DNA of 64,000 nucleotides. Source: Epichloe hybrida. Its lineage: Eukaryota; Ascomycota; Sordariomycetes; Hypocreales; Clavicipitaceae. This document shows, in pieces, positions 47,205-58,363 of this stretch. Where the stretch lies: assembly GCA_019022495.1 (NCBI GenBank), contig JAFEKR010000012.1, positions 682,001 to 746,000 of the forward strand. Direction: 5' to 3'. A program made the translations under genes and the position numbers. Under the pieces are notes generated by a model. The model did not search any database and had not been told where the DNA came from. It was given only the letters and a program-made list of their open reading frames with translations. Numbering within the stretch: the first letter of the stretch is position 1; every line of letters begins with the position of its first letter.

Positions 47205-48384
47205 ATGGTTTTGATCAAGAGCTTCGTGCTCGCCACTTTGACCGCCGTGGCGGCTGCCGGATCCGCTGTCATCGACCTCACCCCGTCCAATTTCGACGAT
47301 GTCGTCCTCAAGTCCGGCAAGCCCACGCTTGTTGAATTCTTCGCTCCCTGGTGCGGCCACTGCAAGACTCTTGCTCCTGTGTACGAGGAGCTTGCTTCCG
47401 CCTTTGAGCATGCCAAGGACAAGATCCAGATTGCGAAAGTCGACGCCGATGCCGAGCGAGCTTTGGGAAAGCGATTTGGCGTCCAGGGTTTCCCTACGCT
47501 AAAGTACTTTGACGGAAAGTCTGACAAGCCCGAGGAATACAAGTCTGGCCGTGACCTGGAGAGCCTGTCTGCCTTCATCACCGAGAAGGCCAGCGTGAAG
47601 CCCAAGAAGAAGCTGGAGATGCCCAGTGAGGTTGTCATACTCACGGACAAGACTTTTGCGGAGACTATTGGAAGCGACAAGAACGTGCTGGTTGCATTTA
47701 CAGCTCCCTGGTGCGGACGTAAGTGCTACGATGGATATTCTTGATAAATGAATGGGACACTGACCTTGCTATGCCCCAGACTGCAAGTCCCTGGCTCCTA
47801 TCTGGGAGAGCGTTGCTCTTGACTTTGGTAGTGACAAAAACGTGGTCATTGCTAAGGTTGATGCCGAAGCCCCCAATAGCAAGGCCGTCACCAAGGAGAA
47901 TGGAGTTTCGTCTTACCCTACCATCAAGTGGTTCCCTGCGGGCAGAAAGACCGGCGAAGCATACTCTGGTGCACGATCCGAGGAGTCCTTGCTTGAGTTC
48001 ATCAACGAGAAGGTTGGCACGCACCGTGTTGTTGGAGGCGCCCTAGACGCTGCGGCCGGTACCATTGATGCTCTTGACTCGTTGGTGGCCAAGCTCACTG
48101 GCGGTGCCAAGCTGGAGGATATCGCAGCCGAAGTCAAGAAGACTGCTGGCGAGTATAACGACGAAGCCAAGTACCAGTACGCCAAGTATTACGTCCGTGT
48201 CTTTGACAAGCTGAGCTCCAGTGACAGCTACGTCGCCAAGGAACTTGCTCGACTCGAGGGTCTTTTGGCCAAGGGCGGCCTGGCCCCCTCTAAGCGCGAC
48301 GAGATCCAGAGCAAGACCAACATCCTCCGTCGTTTCGCCAAGAAGGCAGCCAAGAAGGCCGAGGAAGTGAAGGACGAGCTGTAA
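47205..48384 (+). CDS. erp38: Protein disulfide isomerase with two thioredoxin domains (ERp38/TigA type)
   Basis: ER thiol-disulfide oxidoreductase that forms and rearranges disulfides in secreted proteins. Exons 47205-47718 and 47780-48384 (GTAAGT donor, CCCAG acceptor, 61-base intron) give 372 residues. An N-terminal signal peptide (about residues 1-18, KSFVLATLTAVAAAGS) is followed by two thioredoxin domains with active sites WCGHC at 49-53 and 169-173; the intron splits the second site within its His codon. The C-terminal helical part (KTAGEYNDEAKYQYAKYYVRVFDKL…) is an ERp29-like D domain, and the protein ends in KDEL, the classical ER retrieval signal. Length and architecture match Neurospora ERp38 and Aspergillus TigA. 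Unfolded-protein-response control is likely by family but no UPR element was identified. Confidence 0.93.
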
Positions 48385-48668
48385 ATCAACGGCAGCAAGT
48401 TGATTCAAGACGTTTTAGGAGCTGGCAGTCACTCTAAATGAATAGCACGAGCGGAACATCTGTACACAAGCATATAAAGAGCTTTCTGGAAGCATGCAAA
48501 TACCTAGTCAGGAATTTCTAGGTAGCTGAAATACCAAGACATGAAACTTTGTATTGAACATCTAGACCCATGGGAGAAAAAAAACTGACCAAAACATACA
48601 CATCCCTGCTTCTGCTCGATCATCTGCAGCTGAAATCCTATTCCGCCATCATACACTTATCAGTTTGT

Positions 48669-49163
48669 TCACGGTTTTGATGAATTTTCCTTCACTTTGC
48701 TTTCCCGAAGGGCAGCCTCCAGGTTTTCCAGTCTGCGAGACATTTCATCCACTACACATCGGAAAGTCAGCCCGTTGTGTCTCATGCTTGCAAACTTTTT
48801 TGTGAAAACAGGGGCCGTTTGACGTCCCTATGACGCTTGGAGACGCTCCCTCGGGTTGACGAATCAATTTCAACTAACTTACTCTTGGCAAATATCTCTG
48901 ATGACACGCTCGCAAACTTGCTGGACAATGTGTTTAATAACTCCTCCACGGCGACTGAGACATCAAGGTGTGAATTTTCAGGTGATTTCTTTTGTTTCGA
49001 TCATTGGAAGAGTCAGCATGGCGAGTAAAATATTCATCTCTCTAGGGGAGTGAAGTGGTGGACGCGGGGCTTTGGATTGGTAGATGCAGAGAGGGAGGAA
49101 CCAGAGGGAAAACAAACATACGCTTGGTTGGTCTGTTGAAGAGTCCGGATCGTTGGAAGCCAT
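48669..49163 (-). CDS. Heat shock factor-binding protein 1-like (HSBP1) small coiled-coil protein
   Basis: Three minus-strand exons, 49163-49122, 48988-48883 and 48751-48669, join to a 76-residue protein, the length of human HSBP1. The core, VAVEELLNTLSSKFASVSSEIFAKMDEMSRRLENLEAAL, split here as in the gene, has the hydrophobic heptads and the K-M/I-D-x-M-S-R-R-L-x-x-L-E signature of HSBP1. In animals this protein forms a coiled-coil trimer and dampens heat shock factor; in fungi its role is poorly known. Introns are 133 and 131 bases. Intron 2 has GTAAGT/GTAG, while intron 1 needs an AAAAG acceptor, the only AG that keeps the frame open without an in-frame stop; a GTTTGT donor with a CTCAG acceptor would alter residues 15-28 only. 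Confidence 0.75.
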
Positions 49164-49586
49164 TCTGATGATTTCTTCTGAGAGATTGGTAGGGTATGGT
49201 GGCTTTGAGATTTGATGCTGGGACGTCGGCAGTGCGCAGTGCGCAATGCTCGAAACGATGGAGTTGGTGAATCAACTGGAGAAGGCTGTGCTGGTTGTGC
49301 TCGACCCGGACATGCCCCGACTGGCTCCCCGCCTTCGGAGGCCCCCATGAGTCCATGACCTCGCAAAGCTCAAGTTGATACCCAGCTGAAAACCTTTTCA
49401 ACCTTTCTTTACTCCGTAACGTAGATGCTCCGCTCTTGACGCTGATTCGAGCGACTTCTTTCTTCCCGTGTTCTTCTCCTTCCAGCTTACCGTCCCGCGC
49501 GCAGAGCAGAACTGCTAGAATGATGATGCCCAGGTAGCCAAGCTAGCTAGCTTCACGATTTACGACGACTGCAACGGCGGTACATC
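49164..49586. other. Divergent promoter region between the HSBP1-like gene and DSC1/TUL1
   Basis: 423 bases between divergent start codons. One TACTCCGTA motif is at 49410. No coding frame with family features and no structural RNA were seen. Confidence 0.5.
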
Positions 49587-52172
49587 ATGCCCCCGGCCCA
49601 GAATCCGGCGGGAGCGTTTCTGTTCATCCTCTTCCTGATATGGCTGCTCTTCCCCGAAAGTGACCATCGGAGCCAATCTCTCGCCCTGTCCGATGTGGCG
49701 GTCGACCGGTTATCGCGGTACCGAGACGCTCTCGGCATCTTGAACGCGACGAAATGGGGTGATTTCTCGCCTCAAAACAAGACTGCCGAGAATGGCGACG
49801 TCGCGACGGCCAAGTTCCTGAATCTGACGGGATTCAGAGAGCACGACGGTCTCGCGTGGGATGACCTGGAGACATTTCGACAAAAGGGCCTCCGGCTAAG
49901 CAGACATGCCGTACCGCCCGTCGACGGCCATCAGCGTTGGGATGTTGCCCAAGGAGAGGCCTTATGGACGAATGCTTCGGGCACCGTTCACGGACAGTGG
50001 CTTCGCCGCCCAGGCTCCGTGTCCCGAGGCTTCGACAGGTACAATCTAACGAGGAGCGTTCCAGACGTCGAATGGGTGGGGAACAAGGTCGAATGGGCGA
50101 GGAACGTCACGGGCGAGTCGGGCAAGATGATGCTCCGACTAAACGGGAACAAGACGCTCAATCACTATGAGCAACTGCCCGTGAACATGGCGCCTCTATC
50201 AGGTGGCATTATTCGCAGCTTGAGAGGTACAGCTACGATTGAGGACACGACCGGTTCCGGCTTGAACTGGGAGATGAAACTATGGGGTGTACATTGGCCA
50301 CGACAGGGAGTGATTCTCATGACGACTACGAGCGAGAAATTCGAAGGCATCTTTGCATTGCCTCACTTGTCTCCAGGCCCTGATTTCTTCCAGTCGAGCC
50401 AGATGCTGCTCAACCAGACGCTGGCAAGGGTTATTCGGCGCAAAGAAAAGCACGTCTACGTCGACCAGCAGATGCCGTGGAGTTCGGACATTGAAAACCC
50501 AATGTACACGGCGTATCCATCTCCACACTGTGAGTATATCATGTATGCCCAAGTCCACCCGCCGCTGCCGCAAGCATACGACAGCAACGGCGACCCTCCT
50601 TCGCCTATCAATGCGGAAGACACGATCCGGGCCATCGAATCCGAGCTGCAGTACCCGGTTGGGGCGCCGATTCCCAAGATTCCCAATCTCAAGATGTCGG
50701 CCGTCATATACTCCCCCGACTGCTCGTTCTTCCTCGAAACCAAGGGGAGCCCAGACTTCCCCCCCAGCGAGGGCGACCACCTCACCGGCGCGAAGAAGGA
50801 GGTCCATACGCACCGTATCAAAACATGGTTGCTACTCTATGCCCTCGTCGTGTTCGGCCAAGTCCGCCTGTTGAGAGACCAGATGAAGGAGTCGTTTACG
50901 CCCTCGACCATGGGACGGGTCAGCTTCGGAACCATCAGCATGATGCTGATAGTCGATGGCATGACCTTCACCGCAGCCGCAACCTGGGTTCCCTCCGCTG
51001 CGGCCACGTTTCTCCCCACACTAGCATTGATGTTTGCCTCGTTTCTCAGCATGACCATCGGAGGGAGTTTCCTAGCCAAAATACACGAGGTCCAACTCCC
51101 TGAAAGCAGAGCCCGACAGACGCAGCCATCCACGGCTCAAACATCCAACACTTCGACGTCACCACCGTCACCACCGTCACCACCGTCACCACCGTCACCA
51201 CCGTCACCACCGTCACCACCGTCACCACCGTCACCACCAGCACCACCAGCACCACCACCTCTCGACACGGGCCCCCTTCTCCCCGGGCCCGTCACCGCCT
51301 CCACGCCCATCATCATCATCCCTTACGACCAAGATATATCCGCCGAGATCGCAGACTCCGCCTCCGCGGTGCCCCTAAACGCCACAGCTTCTCCTCGCAC
51401 CGACCCCCCCCCCGCCTCCACACAACTCACCTTCCAAGCCATCATCGGCCGGTTCATCCTCTTCTCCCTCTGCATCTCCTTCCTCGGCATATCCTCCTCA
51501 ACTTGGTATCCCCTCCCCCGGTCCGTCTTCCTCAACGCCTGCGCAACAATCTACCTCTCCTTCTGGGTTCCCCAGATCTACCGTAACACCCTCCGCAACT
51601 GTCGCCGCGCACTAGCCTGGCCCTTTGTCGCAGGCCAGTCCATCCTGCGCCTCCTACCCGTGGCCTACTTCTGGGTCAAGGAGGATAACTTCCTGTACGC
51701 AAACACCGACACCCCCGCCTTCATCTTCCTAGCCGGCTGGGTCTGGATACAGGTCGTTGTCCTGGCGGCCCAGCAGATGGTGGGCCCGCGGTTCGGTATC
51801 CCCCTCACCTGGACCCCCGACGCGTGGGACTACCATCCCATCCTGCGGGAGGACAACATCGAGGCAGGCGGGTTGCCCATCGGCCTGGTGGCCCCCGAGG
51901 AAAGGACCAGTGTGGACAGGACCACCGGCGAGAAGAGCACGTCGCATGGCAGCGGTGTGAGGGCCATTGACTGCGCTATATGCCGAGAGGTCCTCGAGGT
52001 CCCTGTTGTCAGGGCGGGCGAGGAGGAATCTTCCGTCATGTCGGGCGTGTTCGCGCGCAGACTGTACATGGTCACGCCGTGCAGACACATTTTCCATACG
52101 GCGTGCCTGGAGAGCTGGCTGCGCTTTAGACTACAGTGTCCAATTTGTAGGGATGAACTTCCGCCCGTGTGA
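49587..52172 (+). CDS. TUL1: Dsc E3 ubiquitin ligase complex RING subunit (Dsc1/Tul1)
   Basis: Membrane-bound RING E3 ligase of the Golgi/endosomal Dsc complex, which ubiquitinates membrane proteins and, in several fungi, is needed for SREBP activation. One exon, 861 residues. An N-terminal hydrophobic anchor (FLFILFLIWLLF, about 11-22) is followed by a large lumenal domain of about 380 residues with Asn glycosylation sequons, then hydrophobic segments at about 412-432, 450-470, 475-495, 615-635, 645-670, 675-695 and 710-735. Between them is a low-complexity linker of (Pro-Pro-Ser) repeats at about 525-552. The C-terminal RING-H2 domain spans about 796-856: CAIC…CRHIFHTACLESWL…CPIC. The linker is encoded by an exact 9-base repeat and may vary in length. 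The gene converges on the transcription factor gene downstream. Confidence 0.92.
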   Translation: MPPAQNPAGAFLFILFLIWLLFPESDHRSQSLALSDVAVDRLSRYRDALGILNATKWGDFSPQNKTAENGDVATAKFLNLTGFREHDGLAWDDLETFRQKGLRLSRHAVPPVDGHQRWDVAQGEALWTNASGTVHGQWLRRPGSVSRGFDRYNLTRSVPDVEWVGNKVEWARNVTGESGKMMLRLNGNKTLNHYEQLPVNMAPLSGGIIRSLRGTATIEDTTGSGLNWEMKLWGVHWPRQGVILMTTTSEKFEGIFALPHLSPGPDFFQSSQMLLNQTLARVIRRKEKHVYVDQQMPWSSDIENPMYTAYPSPHCEYIMYAQVHPPLPQAYDSNGDPPSPINAEDTIRAIESELQYPVGAPIPKIPNLKMSAVIYSPDCSFFLETKGSPDFPPSEGDHLTGAKKEVHTHRIKTWLLLYALVVFGQVRLLRDQMKESFTPSTMGRVSFGTISMMLIVDGMTFTAAATWVPSAAATFLPTLALMFASFLSMTIGGSFLAKIHEVQLPESRARQTQPSTAQTSNTSTSPPSPPSPPSPPSPPSPPSPPSPPSPPAPPAPPPLDTGPLLPGPVTASTPIIIIPYDQDISAEIADSASAVPLNATASPRTDPPPASTQLTFQAIIGRFILFSLCISFLGISSSTWYPLPRSVFLNACATIYLSFWVPQIYRNTLRNCRRALAWPFVAGQSILRLLPVAYFWVKEDNFLYANTDTPAFIFLAGWVWIQVVVLAAQQMVGPRFGIPLTWTPDAWDYHPILREDNIEAGGLPIGLVAPEERTSVDRTTGEKSTSHGSGVRAIDCAICREVLEVPVVRAGEEESSVMSGVFARRLYMVTPCRHIFHTACLESWLRFRLQCPICRDELPPV
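51163..51240 (+). repeat. 9-base coding repeat (CCACCGTCA)n in DSC1/TUL1
   Basis: About nine near-identical units encode (Pro-Pro-Ser)n in the cytosolic or lumenal linker between two groups of membrane segments, followed by (Pro-Ala-Pro) units. Identity at the DNA level points to recent slippage, so strain-to-strain length variation is expected. Confidence 0.9.
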
Positions 52173-52638
52173 GCGAGGCGGTATTGTGTTACATGACATG
52201 ATCTTTTTTTTGTATCTTGCTTCTTCCCCCGCGCCCTCCCGCCCTCCATTCTTACACGCACACACACACGGGTGGGTAACATGGCTGGCTGGCTAGTGAG
52301 ATAGAATATTGGGCCATGATGTGAGTCATTCATTACATTTGTTCGTTCCACTACAAGGCAGCTTATCCGCGACGAATTACATGGCATTGGAGCCTAGTTG
52401 TTTTAAGCTTTGATATAGAAATGTGAAATGCGCCTGGCGGGATCTCTCATATGATACAAATGCAGCACTGGCTATGAAAATGAACAAGAAGAGTATGCAT
52501 TCTCTGAAAAACGGAAGCAATGATGCCATCAAAAGTCCAAATCCAGACCGCACGGCAGAGATGACTCGCTCTGAACATGGACACACGGGTTCCACCGCCA
52601 CGGTCGGTAACTCATCATCGGTGAGCCAGTTCCATGTG
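52173..52638. other. Convergent 3' region of DSC1/TUL1 and the Zn2Cys6 regulator
   Basis: 466 bases between the stop codons of two convergent genes, with a short CACACACA run near 52258. No gene seen. Confidence 0.5.
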
Positions 52639-54867
52639 CTACCACTCAATGAGGGTCGTCTTGACCCGATCGTCAACCTGGCCTTCGTGCACGGCCCTTG
52701 TGCCCGCGCGGAGCTCCGCAACGCGCGATCGGAGATCAAAATCTACGGATTTCAACATGACCCTCCTCTCTTCGGGGATGGGCTCCGTCGGTATAGGGGA
52801 GGCGACGTCTGGAGGGAGCGAGGAAGGGTCATTTTCCTCGATTTGCATGACCCATTGGCCTATAATCGCAGCCAGTTCGCTGTCCCACATGCCTTCTCTC
52901 CTGGCACTGCTTCGCAACAGCTGGATTGCCTGCCGGCGAAGTCTTGGCTCGCGACACTTGGTGGTGACGACGAAGAGCGGCGGCACAATGCCCAGGTCTG
53001 CTGAGAAGCTGGGTTTGATGTGGCTGGAGTGGAATTTGCCGGCTCGGAAGGCCCCCCTTGTGTTTGTGCTTGTGCTGGTGCTGGTGCTCGTACGTTCTTG
53101 TTCGTCATGCTGGCGCTGTGGAATCTGAGAGCATCTCTCTGCGGCGGCTTTGCGCTCTTCCACCCCGACGACTTCCCAGCCCAGATCGACAATGGCTTTG
53201 AAGTGTGGGAAGAAGGCGTCGAAATGGACCTCGGTGTCGCAAAACATCATGAGGAAACAAACGTTGGTGTTGATCTGGAACATCTTCAGCGCCGCGATGC
53301 CTGCCTTCTCGACGTCACTGACGCGGGGATCAAAACGTGATTGGAGAATGTGCTCAAACGCCACCGCCCAGGCGTCGAGCTGTGCTTTGAGATCCATGCC
53401 GTATTGCCGCCAGGAGGCGGGCAAGACGTTGCTCGTGTTGTTTTTGGCGATTTGGAGGCGTTCGATGAAACGCATTAGTTTTTCGCACAACTTGTCCGAG
53501 GCCAGACGAGCGACTACGAGATTCTCGAATTCATAGGGAATGAGTATGCTGTTGGGAGAGCCTGGGGACCCGATTTCTGACGAATTCGTAGAAGGGGAGG
53601 GAGACTGGTGTTGGTGGGGAGCGAGCCGAATAACATACGGCTGGGGGAAATGAAACGCCATGTCGTACGACTTGGCTTGAATCGCTAATCGAGTGAAGAT
53701 GATGAGAAGATCGTCTTCGATGTACCCCTCTGGCCGAGGAGTTCGATGGTCTGGATACTGTGATTGGAGCTGTTCGAGCAAGCCGAGACCTGACTGAATC
53801 TGAACAATGGCCTGCTTGTGATCGCCGATGAATGAATCGAAACATGTGAGCAGAACACTGGCCATGAGTCTTGTTCGGTATGACCGCAGGCTTTGTCCGT
53901 TGATGAGCATGACCGATTTGCACGCCTCGGAGTACTGTTTGACAGCCACTTGCCAATGTGTCATCAGTGAGCTCATTTGCGTGCCCCTTTTCTCGAGGGG
54001 CAGGGTCGGGATGTAAAACGTTTCTTCCAAGGTTTTATATAGGGCGCCCAAGGCCACGACAGAGTGACGAATTGCCGTTTCTGCAAGGCATTCCTGGATG
54101 ACTCGCTGCGCCCAGAAAGTGGTGTTGAAATATCCCGATAGTTCTGAAGCTGTCTGGACTCGGAAGAGCTCGAAGTACAACCCTTCTGAATCTTGAAAGG
54201 CCGGCGTCAGGCAAGGCTCATGTAAAATTGGCATGGACGCAGCCATGACGGCCTGCTGCGTGGCCCATTCTCGTTTACGACGTTTGACACGGCGAGGGGG
54301 CAATACCGTTGGCTTGATGATGCCGGCTGGTGCAATGGCAGAACCTGCTGCATTGGGGCACGTGGCCAACGTAGGCTTTGGTGCAATCCTGATATCTGCG
54401 ACGAGTGCAGCACCCCTTGGTGGGGGCGGATAGCCGGTACAAAACTTTTTGCTTCTCACACATTGTGTGCAGGCAGGCCGCACCTCATCGCATTTGATTC
54501 GTCTCTGTCTGTCAAAGGCTTAAGTCAGAATTTGACAATCGTTATATAGGTCCCACGGCAAAGACATGGCGACAACAACAAGGAAGACGACCCATCATCA
54601 CCATCATCATCGCCTAGAAGAATACACAAAAAAAAAAAAACCCCCAAGTTTTCACAGTCGACGGGCCGACATTACTTACTTGCAGTTGGAGCAGCCGGTC
54701 TTGACCTTGGGATTACTTCGCCGTCCCCGTTTCGACAACTGAGCATCGGTAGAGCCGGGGAGGACGACATCTGTGGAACGAGAAGATGATAATGACGAAG
54801 ATGAAGAAGAAGTGGAATGACGGGCCAATAACTGAGTTGGAGCAGCAGATACCTTGGCGGCGAGCAT
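52639..54867 (-). CDS. Zn2Cys6 transcription factor with fungal-specific regulatory domain
   Basis: Two minus-strand exons, 54867-54680 and 54508-52639, give 685 residues. The intron (171 bases, GTAAGT donor, TGACAG acceptor) lies inside the zinc cluster: GCSNCKQRRIKCDEVRPACTQC… fits C-x2-C-x6-C-x6-C-x2-C-x6-C exactly once joined, with basic residues between Cys2 and Cys3 for DNA contact. The Ser-rich N-terminus (about 20-35) is low complexity. After the cluster a long helical region without other motifs fits the 'fungal transcription factor 2' type (LFRVQTASELSGYFNTTFW, RTRLMASVLLTCFDSFIGDHKQAI, LLIIFTRLAIQAKSYD). A (Ser-Thr)n stretch lies near residue 535. Target genes are unknown; no gene cluster next to it suggests a pathway-specific role. 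Confidence 0.85.
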
Positions 54868-55241
54868 AATGGATAACTCGAAGTCCTTGGCGGGTTTACT
54901 TGTGATTACACCCGCGGCAATGAATCTCGAACTTGCAGGCTATGAATTGGGTTCCGCAAGGAACTTGGGCTAGCATTAGCAAAGAATGATGGAAACGTGG
55001 AATGTACGGTTGGCGCAGAGAGGCGTCCATGTATGTGGCAGTGGAGTCGATTCGATTCATATAAAGTAGATATCGAGTAACTCGTAACTCGTAACTCGAC
55101 GAGCCCAACAGTGCCGTTTGCTCAAGACAATGACACCAAGCTTGGTTGGCTATCGTGCATCTAACACCAACAAGCAAAGCAACAACTCCGTCAAAGTAGA
55201 TTCAGCTGGCGAGTTGTTCTGGCGCTTAGCTAGGAACATGT

Positions 55242-55273
<32 letters not shown>

Positions 55274-57808
55274 TGGTATCAGGTCGATGCTCTAGGTTTG
55301 GCTGGAGCTGGTGCGATGGTAGGATTTTCGAGAACAAGGACCAAGAAGCTTCTGCGCGTACGCATACATATAATAACCAGACTGAGTGAGTATCCAGATA
55401 ATATACGGACTACTCCGGGGTACACTCCGGGGGGCCAGCGAGAATGGCTACTCAGTAGCAGTAGGGGCGCCCCGCTCGACTCAGACGGATGATGATCAGC
55501 CAATTCTTTGTAAGTGGAAGAAAGGTGGGCGGTGATGATTCGACATGTACTCCGTAGAGCTGCGATATATATCCTAGGCGGAAGGGATGGAAGGCGACTT
55601 TGCGAAGTAGAGGTGACGGGCCTCGCGACGGACTGGGAGGGTACGGAGTACTTGTACCTGGTAGAAGCAGGAATTTAGGCTGAGGTTGGCGCAGACAGGC
55701 ACTACTAATAAGGCCGGAGGATAAACGGCCCCCCCCCCCTTCGACACAACCAATCTGGTTTGCCTTTAGCCAAGCGTCTCTCCTCTCCACTGCCGGTGGT
55801 CAGTGTTGTACTTGCTGTATTAAGAGAGCTATGTACGGGAACCAGCTGCCCGAAGCACGTGGACTAACTAGTTGTTCGCCTAGCCCCGATTGGGCGCCCG
55901 GGTGGTGATGGTGATGGGGCGATGGGGCGACGGGGCGATGGGGCGATGGATGGGTGATGGATGGGGGGTGATGGATGGGTGGTGGGAGAGGAGAGATGGA
56001 TGAGATCATGAAGACAAGACGAGATATTTTTGTCCATGGAACGACCCGACGTCTGGCGGAGTGAGAGAGACGAGACGAGAGGACTCCGAGGAAACTGGAC
56101 GCAACAAGGACAGGGACAAAAGGTCAATTGCACCTTGCAATTGTCACCTTCCACTATCAAGCATCCGACATCCGACATCCGGCAACCGGCATCCGGCATC
56201 TCCTTCTTGGATTCCTTTCTCCCCCTCCGCTCCCCTCCTGCATTGCATTGCATCGACAAGCCATGCACAGGCACAGGCACATCACGGTGCTACTGGGGTC
56301 CCGGCTGCACGAGGCAGTCAAAGACTCATAATGCTCATATTAAGTATGTATCTGATCATGTTGCCAACTGAAAGAGTTGTGTCTGCCGCGAGAGGGAGAG
56401 ACGGAGGGAGAGACGGAGGCAGAGGAGGCAGTGAATGCGTTGCACTTGGAGCCGACCCAGCCGAAGAAAAATCAAGCTTGGCGGGGTTACAGTTACAAAA
56501 GGTCCACACAGATCCAGTCGACCCAATCAATTATTAGCATCCGTGCAAGTTAGCGCGATGCGAACCCGAAGCAAGAATACAAAAATAGTCCTGAATTGAT
56601 ATCTAGAAGAACAAGACGTCTGTCTGGTCGATGTATATGTATAGAATAATGCGGAAACGGCCCGCTAATAATCGACGGCGCTAGTGGACGTTTAGGCTTG
56701 CGTTGTCCATCCATGCCGATATGCAGCCTCGTTTAAGCTTGACGGGAGCAGAGCCGGAGAGGAAGCCGAGAGCGAGCAAGGGGCAGCCTGTGCACGACGC
56801 ACAGCTCTCGGAAGTTGCCCAGTCTCAGGGTCAAAGCGTCAGTTGATTTGCTGGCGGCTGAATACATACATGGGAATCAAGTCAAGGGCGATTGTGGGTC
56901 AAGTGACTTTGCGAGGCCTTATCGCTTCCAAAGAGATCCCTTTGCGTGCGGCAAGGCAACAGCCACGTCACGAAAATCAGATCTGACCAATTACAACCAG
57001 GGTAGCTGAGAGGTACTTCAATTGACGTGGCAATGTTACTATGATATAAGTCCTGCCAAGGTCCGTCGGTATTACAAAGAGGTCCGTCGGGTCCCGTGAC
57101 CTGGCTGTTTGTTGCCTTACCGCACTCAAAGGGATACCGTATGATGAGGTCAGATCAGATCCCGTTGGATACGATTTGACGCGCGAGAAACCACCACCCC
57201 CGCCCCATATTAACATGTACACATGTGTCTGTGCGAACTCGTGGTACAGTACTTCGCATGCGTTATAACTTGTTAGAAAAAGATGTCTGGCGCTTCCCGG
57301 GACCTTCTGCACCACTGTACCTAGATGTTCATACTAAGGAGACGAGAAGAAGAAGAGATCGTCAAGCAAACTTAACGGAGCCTTTTGTTTCAACGTGATG
57401 GAAACTGTTCACTCCTTGGACAATATTGTCTTACTGGGTTAAAGCCCAACCACTGCTACGCGTGCTACGCAGCACAGAAGGATATGCATGTGTCATTCTA
57501 GCATTCTATGTATATATACCTAATTGTATAAAAGTACAGCGGACGAAGCACCCTCTTCGTACCATTACCGCTGTGGGCACAATACATGCGTGGGGCCTAT
57601 GTAGTTAATTGTCCATGCGACAGGTTGGTCAAGTCCACTTGATGAAGTCGAGTCGGGTGATGAAGAAGTGTGGGGAGGCGGCCGCTCAACAATCTTGACT
57701 GCGAAGTCAGAACTGACCCGCAAAAAAAAAAAAAAAAAAAGGCTGATCTTCCAACTCATGCCGAATCCACGAAACATCGACAAACTCGCAGCCGGCCAAC
57801 AACTCGCC
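54868..57808. other. 2.9 kb intergenic region with simple repeats
   Basis: Long divergent spacer. It contains a (TA)n run at about 55240-55265, two TACGGAGTA/TACTCCGTA motifs (55548 and 55642), a G-rich GATGGGGCGATGG array at about 55905-55980, a short CATCCGACATCCGGCAACC repeat at about 56160-56200, and an A-run of 19 at 57722-57740 just before the next gene. Open frames here are short, overlap on both strands and carry no family features. Confidence 0.5.
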
Positions 57809-58363
57809 ATGTCGCAAGACCAGTCTACGGAGGCACCTCTGCCACCTCGAAGCTCCATCATCCACAACATGGCCCTCGCAGGGGCCATTGTCACGCCTCT
57901 TGCCATGCTACTGCCGCCGAGAAAACTAGACATTCGATTCTTCGTCCTTGCGGGCACCTTCTCCATTGCCACCAACCACCTTGCCTACGAATATACTGGC
58001 CAATCAATCTACTCACGATGCGGGAACCGGCTCGGGTCAGTGTTTGACAGCAGCCTCCCCGAGGGAGCAAGGCGGACGCAGCAGCTCTTGAAGGAGCAGA
58101 AGGAACGACACGCTGCCGAGAAGCAAAGGCAGCTGGCGGGTGACAAGAACAAGACGGCTGGCCTGGTCAATGACATCTGGATGGGTGGCGAGACAGCAGA
58201 CTGGCAAGAGAAGCGGGCAGAAGAGCATCGCAAGAGCATACAAGAGGGCAAAGGGCTGAGCGGCATAATTTTCGAGCAGATTGCTGACGTGTGGAACGGC
58301 AACTACGGAAAGAAGGATCCTGACGCCAAAGAAGACGACCGACCATCGGAAAAAAAAGAGTGA
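57809..58363 (+). CDS. Small conserved fungal membrane protein ('rhomboid family membrane protein' in many annotations)
   Basis: One exon, 184 residues from ATG 57809 (MSQDQSTEAPLPPRSS); an in-frame ATG at 57758 would add 17 residues, but conservation seems to start at the later one. Two hydrophobic segments are seen (about 22-40, MALAGAIVTPLAMLLPPRK, and about 45-60, FFVLAGTFSIATNHLA), then YTGQSIYSR and a charged C-terminal half with WMGGETADWQEKRAEEHRK and GKGLSGIIFEQIADVWNG. I recognise this family from other ascomycetes, where it is labelled rhomboid-like, but it lacks the Ser-His dyad and the six-helix core, so it is not a protease. Its function is unknown. The leader has a 19-base A-run about 70 bases upstream of the start. 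Confidence 0.8.
   Translation: MSQDQSTEAPLPPRSSIIHNMALAGAIVTPLAMLLPPRKLDIRFFVLAGTFSIATNHLAYEYTGQSIYSRCGNRLGSVFDSSLPEGARRTQQLLKEQKERHAAEKQRQLAGDKNKTAGLVNDIWMGGETADWQEKRAEEHRKSIQEGKGLSGIIFEQIADVWNGNYGKKDPDAKEDDRPSEKKE

Noticed and set aside
49587..54867. Secondary-metabolite gene cluster around the Zn2Cys6 regulator
   Set aside because: No polyketide synthase, peptide synthetase, P450, transporter or other tailoring gene is nearby; neighbours are housekeeping genes.
55118..56537. Several open frames of 60-160 codons in the 2.9 kb spacer
   Set aside because: They run through simple repeats ((TA)n, GATGGGGCG arrays, CATCCG arrays) in all frames; no protein features.
57809..58363. Active rhomboid protease at 57.8 kb
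   Set aside because: Only two hydrophobic segments and no GxSG or catalytic His; the common database name is probably inherited. The real rhomboid is at 61456-63139.
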